DNA from: Burkholderia ambifaria AMMD
GTDB lineage: Bacteria; Pseudomonadota; Gammaproteobacteria; Burkholderiales; Burkholderiaceae
NCBI RefSeq assembly: GCF_000203915.1
Contig: NC_008392.1
Coordinates: 310,001-374,000, forward strand
DNA length: 64,000 bases
Reading direction: 5' to 3'
Part shown: one piece after another, positions 29,364 through 36,677 of the stretch
How positions within the stretch are numbered: position 1 is the stretch's first letter
Layout: the number at the start of each line of letters is the position of its first letter
The notes under the pieces: model-generated
What the model saw: only the letters and a program-made list of their open reading frames with translations
Told to the model about the DNA's origin: nothing
The model's database searches: none
Translations under genes and position numbers: made by a program

Positions 29364-30574
29364 ATTCGCCGATCCGCAACAACCGCGGCCACCACGCCGC
29401 CGATCTCGCGCAGCAGGCGCAGGCCGGCGCCGAGCACATGGGGCAGCTGACCCAGGCGCGCGGCTTCACGGGCGTCAAGGTGCAGCACACGAAGATGCAG
29501 CGCGCGCGCATGCAGCACAACAAGATGCTCGCCGCCGCTTTCTACCGCGGCAAGCGTTTTGCCGAAGGCATGCACAAGCCGCCGCCCCCTTCCGCGCAAA
29601 AGCTGATGCGCCAGCTCGGCCAACGGCCGCGGCCGGCGGGCTCGGCGAAGGCGCAAGGCAAAGAGGCATCGGCTCACGAACGGCCGGACGGCCAGCACGC
29701 GCTCGAGCCGAGGCACGAGCACGAGCACGAACACCCGCACGAGCGCGAACGCGAGCACGAGCAGGGTCGGCAGCAAAAGCACGGACAGCAGCAAAAGCGC
29801 GAGCGCGATCAGCAACACGGCGACGGGCAGCAACAGCATCGCAACGGCCATGGGCACGATCGCGGCTCGAATCCGCAGGGCGAAGAGCACGGACAGGGGC
29901 AGCCGCAGCAGAGTGCGCCGCGCGACGGGCAGCCTCGGCGCGACGGCCGTCAGTCCGGCGAAGGCCGCGACAAACCGCTCAAGTTCGCGATCGGCAAGGC
30001 GGGCCGGGCCAAGGCCGCCGCGCGCAGCCAGCCGCTCGCGGCCACGATGCAGCTGCTCGCGAGGCAAAGGCTCGGTGCGCCGGACTTGCCTGCCGAACTC
30101 GCGGCGGCGTGCGCGAAGGAGGTGCTGCGGCTTGCCGCGCAGATCGAGCTGGGGCCCTTGCTGGCGGTGCCGATGCTGCTCGCGATGCGCTCGCCGATGG
30201 CGCTCCGGCGCAATGCTGCCCGGCTTCACGCGCACCGCCATGCGGCACTGATGCAAAGCGCCGCGACCCCGGGCAAGGCCGCCGCGGTGGCGGGGCTTCT
30301 CGGCGTATCGCTCGACAACACGCTCGCGCGCCAGAACGCGGGCATCGAATACTCGTACGACGATCAATCGATCGCGGCAGTGAAGCAACGCATTCTCGAC
30401 ACGCAAGCCGCGCTGCCGGCCGGCGGAGCACCAGCCGGTGCCGCCGTCACGGGCGGCGCGATCGGTGGTCAAGCCGGCGCCGCGCGGCAAGGGGCGGCCA
30501 AGCCCCCGGCCGGCGCTTCGGATAAGACGTTCGAAGTTCGCATGGCGCCGGCTGCGCCAACGGCAAAACCCTAA
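29360..30574 (+). CDS. Unrecognised His/Glu/Gln-rich protein in the hpaA position
   Basis: A 404-aa protein that I do not recognise by sequence. It occupies the slot between hrcS and hrcD where Xanthomonas encodes the export control protein HpaA. Residues about 113-195 are an extreme low-complexity stretch of His, Glu, Arg and Gln (HEHEHEHPHEREREHE). The N-terminal 90 residues are basic. The C-terminal half (from about 220) is helical, with LARQRLGAPDLPAELAAACA. The start overlaps hrcS by 4 bp, so coupling is tight. It may be a T3SS-exported regulator like HpaA, by position only. Confidence 0.7.
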   Translation: MNSPIRNNRGHHAADLAQQAQAGAEHMGQLTQARGFTGVKVQHTKMQRARMQHNKMLAAAFYRGKRFAEGMHKPPPPSAQKLMRQLGQRPRPAGSAKAQGKEASAHERPDGQHALEPRHEHEHEHPHEREREHEQGRQQKHGQQQKRERDQQHGDGQQQHRNGHGHDRGSNPQGEEHGQGQPQQSAPRDGQPRRDGRQSGEGRDKPLKFAIGKAGRAKAAARSQPLAATMQLLARQRLGAPDLPAELAAACAKEVLRLAAQIELGPLLAVPMLLAMRSPMALRRNAARLHAHRHAALMQSAATPGKAAAVAGLLGVSLDNTLARQNAGIEYSYDDQSIAAVKQRILDTQAALPAGGAPAGAAVTGGAIGGQAGAARQGAAKPPAGASDKTFEVRMAPAAPTAKP

Positions 30575-30663
30575 ACTGATTTTGACGGTCAAGGCCCGGC
30601 GGCCCGATGCGCGAAGCAGCGCAGCAGCGAAACGCCGGAGCGGCAACCAGCAAGAGCAACCGC

Positions 30664-31749
30664 ATGACCCACGGCACGACCCACGTCGGATACACGGATA
30701 CCACGATCATGAAAGCGCTTCGAGTACTGACCGGCACCCACGCCGGAGCCCAGGTCCGGCTCACGAGCGGCACCTACCGGATCGGCGCGACCGAGCACTC
30801 GGATGTCTGCATCAGCGACTGGACGGTCGAGGACATCGAGCTTTGCGTGGGCGAGGACGGTGTGGCGCGGATCCGCTCGGCGAACGGCGATGAGGTGCTC
30901 TTGGCGGACTTCGTGGCCGTGCCGTTCGGCGATGTCGTGTTGTGCGTGGGCCCCGATGGCGAAGACTGGCCGCGCGATCTCGATTTGCTGGCGGGCCTCT
31001 GGAAGACGGCCGAGCCGCCTGCCGCCGACACCGCGGCGGAGGCCGACGTGGATGGAGACGCGCCGGATCGGGACCCGGCCCATGCGGACGAACCCGGCAC
31101 CGGCCATGCGCCGGCCGCTTCGCCCAAGGTGCCCTGGCGCACGGCCGTGCTGGCGCTCGCCTGCACCGCTGCGATCGGCGGCATCGCCGTGACCGGTGTG
31201 ATGTTCGCGGGCACGCAGTCGAGCGAAGCGGCGAGCGTGAGGTTCGACGCCGACGCGCTCGCACGGCAGTTGCAGGAGGCCCTGCACCGCGAAGGCCTCG
31301 GCGATCTGCAGGCAATCGCACGCAAGGACAGTGTTGCGGTGCGCGGCATCGTGACGAGCGCCGACGAAAGCGCGAAGGCGCAGCGGATCATGGACAGCCT
31401 CGCGCGCGGCAAGGTGCGGCGCGAATACGACGTCGCGCAGCAAGACGTGGACAACATCCAGCAGTCGCTCGCCGGCACGGGCGCGGCAGTGAGTTACCAG
31501 GGCCACGGCGTCTTCCGCGTGAGCGGCAGCGTGCAGTCGATGACGACCTTCCGCACGCTGATAGCAGGTGTCAGGGCCGACCTCGGCGACAACGTCAAAC
31601 GCGTCGACGTCGATGTCAAGGAAGCGCAGGCGCTCGCGCCCGATGTCGAGTACACGGCGGTGATCGCCACGGGCGGGCTGCGTTACATCGAGACGCCCGA
31701 CGGCACGAAGCATCTGTTCGCGGGCAGCAAGGACGAAGCAAACGATTGA
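30664..31749 (+). CDS. hrcD: T3SS inner-membrane ring protein HrcD (SctD)
   Basis: A 361-aa protein with an N-terminal FHA-like cytoplasmic domain (KALRVLTGTHAGAQVRL... GTYRIGATEHSDVCI), an acidic linker, one membrane helix (residues about 160-183, AVLALACTAAIGGIAV) and a periplasmic region with ring-building domains (FDADALARQLQEALHR, AVSYQGHGVFRVSGSV). It forms the outer part of the inner-membrane ring. Start choice is uncertain: ATG 30664 is used here, but ATG 30709, right before the FHA fold, is possible. Synteny matches HrpD5/HrcD of Xanthomonas. Confidence 0.88.
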   Translation: MTHGTTHVGYTDTTIMKALRVLTGTHAGAQVRLTSGTYRIGATEHSDVCISDWTVEDIELCVGEDGVARIRSANGDEVLLADFVAVPFGDVVLCVGPDGEDWPRDLDLLAGLWKTAEPPAADTAAEADVDGDAPDRDPAHADEPGTGHAPAASPKVPWRTAVLALACTAAIGGIAVTGVMFAGTQSSEAASVRFDADALARQLQEALHREGLGDLQAIARKDSVAVRGIVTSADESAKAQRIMDSLARGKVRREYDVAQQDVDNIQQSLAGTGAAVSYQGHGVFRVSGSVQSMTTFRTLIAGVRADLGDNVKRVDVDVKEAQALAPDVEYTAVIATGGLRYIETPDGTKHLFAGSKDEAND

Positions 31750-31772
31750 CCTCGACCACCAAAGGAACCGAC

Positions 31773-32033
31773 ATGTACGACGCATTGCTTCCCATCGCGC
31801 AGGATCTGAACGCGCTGGATGCCACGCTCTCGGCGCCCGACGGCGCGCAACGGGTCGCGCGCATCGCGGCGGCCTTCGACGAAACCGCGCGCCGGATCAG
31901 TACGGCCACGCAGTCCGCGGCCGACGAGCGCGAGCGGCTCGATCTGCAAAAGCTCTATCGCGGGATGATCGCGGCGCGCCGCATCGTGCTCACGCTGCAG
32001 GAGCGCCACAGCGCCCGTGGCGCGGCGCTTTGA
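31773..32033 (+). CDS. hrpD6: Small T3SS protein HrpD6-like
   Basis: An 86-aa, mostly helical protein in the position of hrpD6 between hrcD and the pilin gene. The start MYDALLPIAQDL is preceded by AAAGGA at 7 bases. HrpD6-type proteins are small T3SS components needed for secretion and regulation, possibly acting as needle co-chaperones. The call rests on position, size and helical content (for example ERLDLQKLYRGMIAARRIV). Confidence 0.75.
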   Translation: MYDALLPIAQDLNALDATLSAPDGAQRVARIAAAFDETARRISTATQSAADERERLDLQKLYRGMIAARRIVLTLQERHSARGAAL

Positions 32034-32084
32034 CGGCATCCCTGGCGATACGGAAGACGGTTAAACAGTTTGCAGTTGCAGCAT

Positions 32085-32103
32085 CCGGCTGCGCGTCAGC
32101 CGG
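32085..32103. other. Hairpin in the leader of the pilin gene
   Basis: A perfect 7-bp stem CCGGCTG/CAGCCGG with a 5-base loop lies in the 173-bp gap between hrpD6 and the pilin gene. Other GC-rich dyads follow (around 32103-32136), the last ending in GGCCTTTT. It could protect or process the abundant pilin message. No promoter or PIP box is visible in this gap. Confidence 0.35.
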
Positions 32104-32206
32104 TCCGGACCGGCGGCCACCACGGCCAAGGGCCTTTTACCGAAGCATCAGGCATCAACCAACAGCAGTGCTTTTTCCATCACTTTCTTGTTAAGGGGAA
32201 TACATC

Positions 32207-32416
32207 ATGTCTTCATCGATCGGAAGCTCGGGCGTCTCGCAAGCTGGTGCACAAAACGCCGACATGGTCGGCCAGATGCAGGCCATGGCCAACCAGAACA
32301 ACGCCATGACGATGGCCGCCATGCAGATCAACATGCAGCAGCAGGAAACGTCGGCACTCGCGTCCGTCGGCAACAACGGCGCGAAGAACATCGCCGACGC
32401 CGCGAAGGGCCAGTAA
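32207..32416 (+). CDS. hrpE: Hrp pilin subunit (HrpE/HrpY-type)
   Basis: A 69-aa protein rich in Met, Gln, Asn and Ala with no signal peptide or cysteine, typical of the Hrp pilus subunit in plant-pathogen T3SS. MQAMANQNNAMTMAAMQ forms the predicted polymerising helix, and the C-terminus is SALASVGNNGAKNIADAAKG. AAGGGG precedes the ATG. Position after hrpD6 and before hpaB equals Xanthomonas hrpE. A strong terminator follows. The same C-terminus recurs in the 177-aa protein at 53494-54027. Confidence 0.88.
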   Translation: MSSSIGSSGVSQAGAQNADMVGQMQAMANQNNAMTMAAMQINMQQQETSALASVGNNGAKNIADAAKGQ

Positions 32417-32445
32417 GCCACTCGCCTTGCCGCAGTCCGTTCGCG

Positions 32446-32500
32446 CGGGGGGCACGAAAGCGGAAAGCCCGGCTTTCCGGCTACGTGCCCCCGCTTTTTT
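32446..32500 (+). terminator. Strong rho-independent terminator after the pilin gene
   Basis: A long double hairpin: the outer stem pairs CGGGGGGCACG with CGTGCCCCCG, the inner stem is GGAAAGCC/GGCTTTCC, followed by TTTTTT. It lies 30 bp past the pilin stop and 40 bp before hpaB, so hpaB must be read by leak-through or from an unseen promoter. Confidence 0.9.
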
Positions 32501-32539
32501 GCGACCGGGCCGCCATACTTTCGCCGGAGATTGCCGCCC

Positions 32540-32995
32540 ATGAGCAGGGAACGTTTCGTCGAGTTGATTCACGAGGTTTGCGCGGTGGTCGGGCTGCCCG
32601 ACGCCGAGTATGTCGTCGAGACGCAAACGCTCGAGATCGAAGGGTTCGACGTCCATCTCGACCACCACGAGACCGATCCCGATTCGGTCTATGTCAGCTT
32701 TCATTACGGCGCCGTCACGCCCGGACGGTCGCTCGTCGTTTTCCGGCTCATGCTCGAGGCCAACCTGCTGGTCTACGCGCACGACCAGGCGCAACTGTGC
32801 CTCGAATCCGATACGGGCAACGTCGTGCTGCTCGTCCATCTGCCGATGGGCCCGACGATCACCGGCGATTATCTCGCCGATCTCTTCTCGCACTACGCCG
32901 AACACGGCCGCTACTGGCAAAACAACATCCTCGAATCGCCCGACGAAATGTTCGAGGGCATCGCGTCGGGCAATTTCATGTGGCTACGGGCGTAA
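32540..32995 (+). CDS. hpaB: General T3SS export chaperone HpaB (CesT family)
   Basis: A 151-aa acidic protein with the CesT/SycE chaperone fold pattern: N-terminal helix RERFVELIHEVCAVVGLP, central sheet with GFDVHLDHHETDPDSVYVSF and a final helix. HpaB is a global chaperone that escorts many effectors to HrcN. Length matches Xanthomonas HpaB (about 156 aa) and gene order hrpE-hpaB is the same. CGGAG precedes ATG 32540. Confidence 0.85.
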   Translation: MSRERFVELIHEVCAVVGLPDAEYVVETQTLEIEGFDVHLDHHETDPDSVYVSFHYGAVTPGRSLVVFRLMLEANLLVYAHDQAQLCLESDTGNVVLLVHLPMGPTITGDYLADLFSHYAEHGRYWQNNILESPDEMFEGIASGNFMWLRA

Positions 32996-33130
32996 GCCCG
33001 GTGAGCGCAAGCGCGCGTCAGGCAAGGGGCGCATCCGCGCGCGCATCGATGCGGGGCCGGCCGCCGCATCCGTTCGTACACGGCACGTCGCTTCACACTC
33101 ACGCCATCGCGGGCGCTCGCCCGATCGGCG

Positions 33131-34558
33131 CTATGCCGCCACGCGCGGTATCAGCAAGACGAGGCGGCGGCGCATGCCCCCCTCTCCCGCACCGCCGGAA
33201 TCGGTATCGTCCGCGCGACGCTCGACATCGCCCCTGTGCCGCGCCGGTCCCTCGATGACGAGGCACTCGCCCGGCGCCAGGCTTTCGTCGACGGCCCGAT
33301 AGCCGCGCGCATCGCGGCGGCGCCCCAGTTCCACGCGCAAGCCGATACGCGGCATCGACGCGGCGCCTTCGACCGTCGGTGCAATCGAGAGCCAGAGATC
33401 GCGGGCGCCGTCATCGGGCCGGTCATCCTCATCGCGGCGTGCGAGACGTGCCTCGTGGCGGTCGATGACGGCCGGCGAGCGGTCGTGCGTCAGCGCCGTT
33501 TGCGACACCTGGATTTCGGCGCGGCCGCTCCTGGCCAATGCCTTGAGCTGCGCGAGCAGCGCGCGGCCGCCGTCGGGCGCGATACCTGCATCGCGGTGCT
33601 CGCGCGCGTCCGCCGTCGCCTGCGCCGCGCCTGCCCCGTCGGCCAGGGCCGGCGGCAGCGCGGGCCGCAACGCGTCGAGCGCGTCGCCGTCGACATCCAC
33701 CACCCACGTTTGGACCGATACGAGCTGCGCACGCACGTCCAGGCTGGCGACGAGCGCGCCGTCGGCGTCGATGCGCTCGGCCCGATCGCGTATCAGGATG
33801 GAATTCGTGGTCGCATCCGCTTCGATCGCCGGCAACGCCGCATCGAACTCGACGATCCGCGGTGCATCGGAAACGGCGGTCCCGCTCGCCACGGCCGGGT
33901 GCTCGAAACGGCGCCGCAAGAGCGTGGCCACACCGGGCACGACGAGCGTGCGGCCATCGACCACGCGCGTTTCGTCGGCGGCATTCGCGGCACTCAGGCG
34001 AAACACCCGCACGGACAAACGCACGCGCTTTTGCGCGTCGCGCTCGAAGCGCTCGGCCGCGGCACGAATACGCTCCACGTAGGTCGCTGGCCCGCGCACG
34101 TCCACCGTTTGCGCGGCGGCATCCACCGCCAACGGGAAGTGCGTATCGGCAAGACCTGCCTGCTCGAGCGACGCACGCAGCCCTTTCGCAGAAAGAAAGT
34201 GAGGCCGGATGGCGACATGCGCCTGCTCGTTCGCGGGCGACACATGCAGGACCGCACCGTCGTAGTACCAGACGAATCCGTACGAACGGCTCATGACATC
34301 GAGAAAGCGCTGCGGCGGCATGGCGAAGCGGCCGCTCACGACACCCTCCACTTGACCGTCGATGCGCAGGGCAACGTGCTGCCCCGCTGCGAAGGCATTC
34401 AGGACCTCCGCGAGGCCCGCGCCGTTCGTCACGTAGACGAAGCGGGCGCCGGGGCCGCCGGCCCACTCCATGCTCGCCGCCTGCGCATGCACAGCGGCCG
34501 CGCAGGCGAAGGCAGCGACGGCGCCGCGCGCGAGCGCTCGCATGCGTGCCGCGCTCAT
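33131..34558 (-). CDS. Second HrcC-like secretin-family protein with a reduced C-terminal domain
   Basis: A 475-aa exported protein (signal peptide ending near VHAQA|AS). Its N-terminal half parallels HrcC: VSGRFAMPPQRFLDVMSRSY followed by GFVWYYDGAVLHVS corresponds to HrcC VSGKFHLPPRRFLDTLASSF and GFVWYYDGEVLDIT. TNSILIRDRAERID and the final LLIPRVAA also have HrcC counterparts. The beta-domain, however, is only about 140 residues and lacks most of the pore-forming strands. The start overlaps hrpG by 4 bp (ATGA). The frame is intact, so it looks like a functional paralogue rather than decay. Possible roles: ring cap, pilotin-like partner, or mixed-ring subunit. Confidence 0.75.
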   Translation of the reverse strand: MSAARMRALARGAVAAFACAAAVHAQAASMEWAGGPGARFVYVTNGAGLAEVLNAFAAGQHVALRIDGQVEGVVSGRFAMPPQRFLDVMSRSYGFVWYYDGAVLHVSPANEQAHVAIRPHFLSAKGLRASLEQAGLADTHFPLAVDAAAQTVDVRGPATYVERIRAAAERFERDAQKRVRLSVRVFRLSAANAADETRVVDGRTLVVPGVATLLRRRFEHPAVASGTAVSDAPRIVEFDAALPAIEADATTNSILIRDRAERIDADGALVASLDVRAQLVSVQTWVVDVDGDALDALRPALPPALADGAGAAQATADAREHRDAGIAPDGGRALLAQLKALARSGRAEIQVSQTALTHDRSPAVIDRHEARLARRDEDDRPDDGARDLWLSIAPTVEGAASMPRIGLRVELGRRRDARGYRAVDESLAPGECLVIEGPARHRGDVERRADDTDSGGAGEGGMRRRLVLLIPRVAA

Positions 34559-35340
34559 GCGGCGCTTTCCGGCGACGCATCGGCGCCCGACGCACCGGCG
34601 CCCGACGCACCGGCGCCCGACTGATCCACATCCGGCTTGAGGGTCAGGCGGTAACCCGTCGCATAGACCGATTGCACGGTCCAGCCGACGCCGGCCGCCT
34701 TCAGGCTCGCACGCAGGCGGCTCACGTACATGTCGACGGAGCGGCTTTGCACGGCCGCATCCCAGCCCCAGACCACGCTCATCAGATCCTGCCTCAGCAC
34801 GACGGCGCCCGTGTGCCGGGCGAGATGCCAGAGAATGTCGAACTCCTTGGTGCCGAGCTTGTGCGCGACGCCCGCCACCACGAGCGAGCGCGCCTGCTGA
34901 TCGAGCGCGCATTCGTCGTCGACGAACATCTTGCGGCCCTGCACGTTCATCGGCGCGAAGCGCCGCAGCAGCGCGCGCATGCGCGCGAGCAGCACCTGCC
35001 TGTCGTAGGGCTTCACGAGATAGTCGTCGGCACCCGCATCGAGTATGCGCACGATGTCGGACTCCGCCGAGTGCACGGTCTGAAAAATCACGGGCATGAT
35101 CGATTGCGAGCGGCTGCGGATCTTTTGCAGCAGCTTGTCGCCGGAAACGCCCGGGAGGTCCCAGTCGAGAATCGCGAGATCGGCCCACTGCTCCGAGAGA
35201 AATTGCTGCGCGTCGAGCCCGCTGTGAAAAGCGTCGATGTGGTAGCCCTCGCTCTTGAGCCAGGAATGGATGAGCGCGTGATGCGCGACGTCGTCCTCGA
35301 CGAACAGAATGCGTACGGGTTTGCCTGCAAGCGATTTCAT
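34555..35340 (-). CDS. hrpG: T3SS master response regulator HrpG (OmpR family)
   Basis: A 261-aa OmpR/PhoB-type regulator. The receiver domain has acidic pocket D16/D17, phospho-acceptor D59 in AILDWDLPG, and lysine in YLVKPYDR. A C-terminal winged helix follows with EFDILWHLARHTGAVV and SRSVDMYVSRLRASLK. HrpG activates hrpB/hrpX and thereby the PIP regulon. AAGG lies 7 bases before ATG 35340. The last 20 residues are a low-complexity GASGA repeat. It follows a histidine kinase gene by 88 bp. Confidence 0.88.
   Translation of the reverse strand: MKSLAGKPVRILFVEDDVAHHALIHSWLKSEGYHIDAFHSGLDAQQFLSEQWADLAILDWDLPGVSGDKLLQKIRSRSQSIMPVIFQTVHSAESDIVRILDAGADDYLVKPYDRQVLLARMRALLRRFAPMNVQGRKMFVDDECALDQQARSLVVAGVAHKLGTKEFDILWHLARHTGAVVLRQDLMSVVWGWDAAVQSRSVDMYVSRLRASLKAAGVGWTVQSVYATGYRLTLKPDVDQSGAGASGAGASGADASPESAA
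34581..34621. repeat. 15-bp tandem repeat at the 3' end of hrpG
   Basis: Unit CGGCGCCCGACGCAC occurs twice and then partly a third time, encoding the GAS-GAS-GAD tail of HrpG. Copy number could vary by slippage without breaking the frame. Confidence 0.7.
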
Positions 35341-35428
35341 TGTGAACCTTTGGTTCTGACGGCCGCGCGGAGCCGGCGCCCGCTCCGCGCAACGCGTGCC
35401 AAACGAATACGGGCCGCGCTCTGACGCC

Positions 35429-36637
35429 TCACTCGCGACCCGCCGCGCGCAACGCGCGGTCGGCATCGACGAGCGATGTCGCGTGCGGCTTGGCGGCGAC
35501 CGGATTCAGGCACGGCAGACGCAGCACGAACATGGTACCGCCTTGTCCGTTGAGCTCGGCGTAAAGTGCGCCGCCGTGCATGCCGACGATCTGCACGGCG
35601 AGCTTGAGCCCGAGACCGAAGCCCGCTGCCGTCCGCTTGCCGAGCTTCTCGAAGTCGGTCAGCCGATCGCCCTCGACGAGACCCGGCAGCCCGCCCGCGC
35701 GATCGTGGACGACCACCTCGGCGAAACCGTCGGCCTGCCGGACCGACACCGTCACCGCCTCGCCGCGCGGCGACGCGCGAACGGCATTGTCGATGACGTT
35801 CTGGACGGCGCGCGCCACGAAGTTGCGCATGCCGCTCACCCAGAGCGGCGCGCTGTCGGGCAGCCACAAGTGTAGCGCGACGCCGCAATAGACGGCGGTG
35901 ACCTCCAGCTGCGAGATGATCTGGCGCAGCGTCGCGCGCAGATCGAACCGTTTGAAGTCGCGGGCCTGCAGATGCTCGGTCACCGACGAGAAGATGAACT
36001 GCTCGCCGAGCGACAGCACGTACTGCGCGAGCGAGGTGATCTGCTGCATGCCACCGCAGCGCTCGAACGCGTCGGGGTCGCTCGCATCGAGCTGCGTGAG
36101 CGCGCTGATCGAATTGAGCGGGGAGCGCAGATCGTGCAGCAAAAAGCGCAGCGACATGGCCCGCTCGTCGAGCGAGCGCGCGAACGGCGTCACGTCCGTC
36201 ACGGCGATGACGGATTCGCCCGCCCCCGCACCGGCGCACGCACCGGCGGGGCCCGCCTGAATCCAGAAGGTCGAATCGTCCACGCGTACCTCGCGGCCCG
36301 CTTCGAGATCGCGCAGCCGCGGCACGTCCGTCATCTCGAAGCGCTCGCTCAGCGCCACGCTGAAATCGACGCCCGCGGGCAGCGTCATCGCCAGCATCTC
36401 GAGCGCGCGTTCGTTCGCGTGAACGACCGCGCCCGCGCGATCGAGCACGATCACCCCGCACGGCAGCCCGTGCAGCGTGCCGCGCAGGCGGCGCGCGTCG
36501 TCGTCGGACAGGCCGCGATCGGCGGCGCCCTCGCCGCATGCGTCGGCGGGCAAGCCCGATTGACTGGGCCGCGGCTCGGACTGCTGCCCGGGCTGCGCGC
36601 CGGGCAGCGAATGCGGCTGAGCATCGAATTCGTTCAC
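35429..36637 (-). CDS. Soluble PAS-domain sensor histidine kinase, likely partner of HrpG
   Basis: A 402-aa kinase with no membrane segment. It has a PAS-like sensor (about residues 48-150, with GVIVLDRAGAVVHANERAL), a phospho-acceptor His168 in LLHDLRSPLNS, and a HATPase domain with N-box VIDNAVRAS and GFGLGLKLAVQIVGMHGG. It should sense a cytoplasmic or membrane-permeant cue and phosphorylate the HrpG encoded next. AGGAGG precedes the GTG start. The operon order is hrcC, kinase, hrpG, second secretin. The signal is unknown. Confidence 0.87.
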   Translation of the reverse strand: MNEFDAQPHSLPGAQPGQQSEPRPSQSGLPADACGEGAADRGLSDDDARRLRGTLHGLPCGVIVLDRAGAVVHANERALEMLAMTLPAGVDFSVALSERFEMTDVPRLRDLEAGREVRVDDSTFWIQAGPAGACAGAGAGESVIAVTDVTPFARSLDERAMSLRFLLHDLRSPLNSISALTQLDASDPDAFERCGGMQQITSLAQYVLSLGEQFIFSSVTEHLQARDFKRFDLRATLRQIISQLEVTAVYCGVALHLWLPDSAPLWVSGMRNFVARAVQNVIDNAVRASPRGEAVTVSVRQADGFAEVVVHDRAGGLPGLVEGDRLTDFEKLGKRTAAGFGLGLKLAVQIVGMHGGALYAELNGQGGTMFVLRLPCLNPVAAKPHATSLVDADRALRAAGRE

Positions 36638-36677
36638 ATGGCCTCCTGCATTCCCCGGCGCGGGCGGTTGCGGTGAA

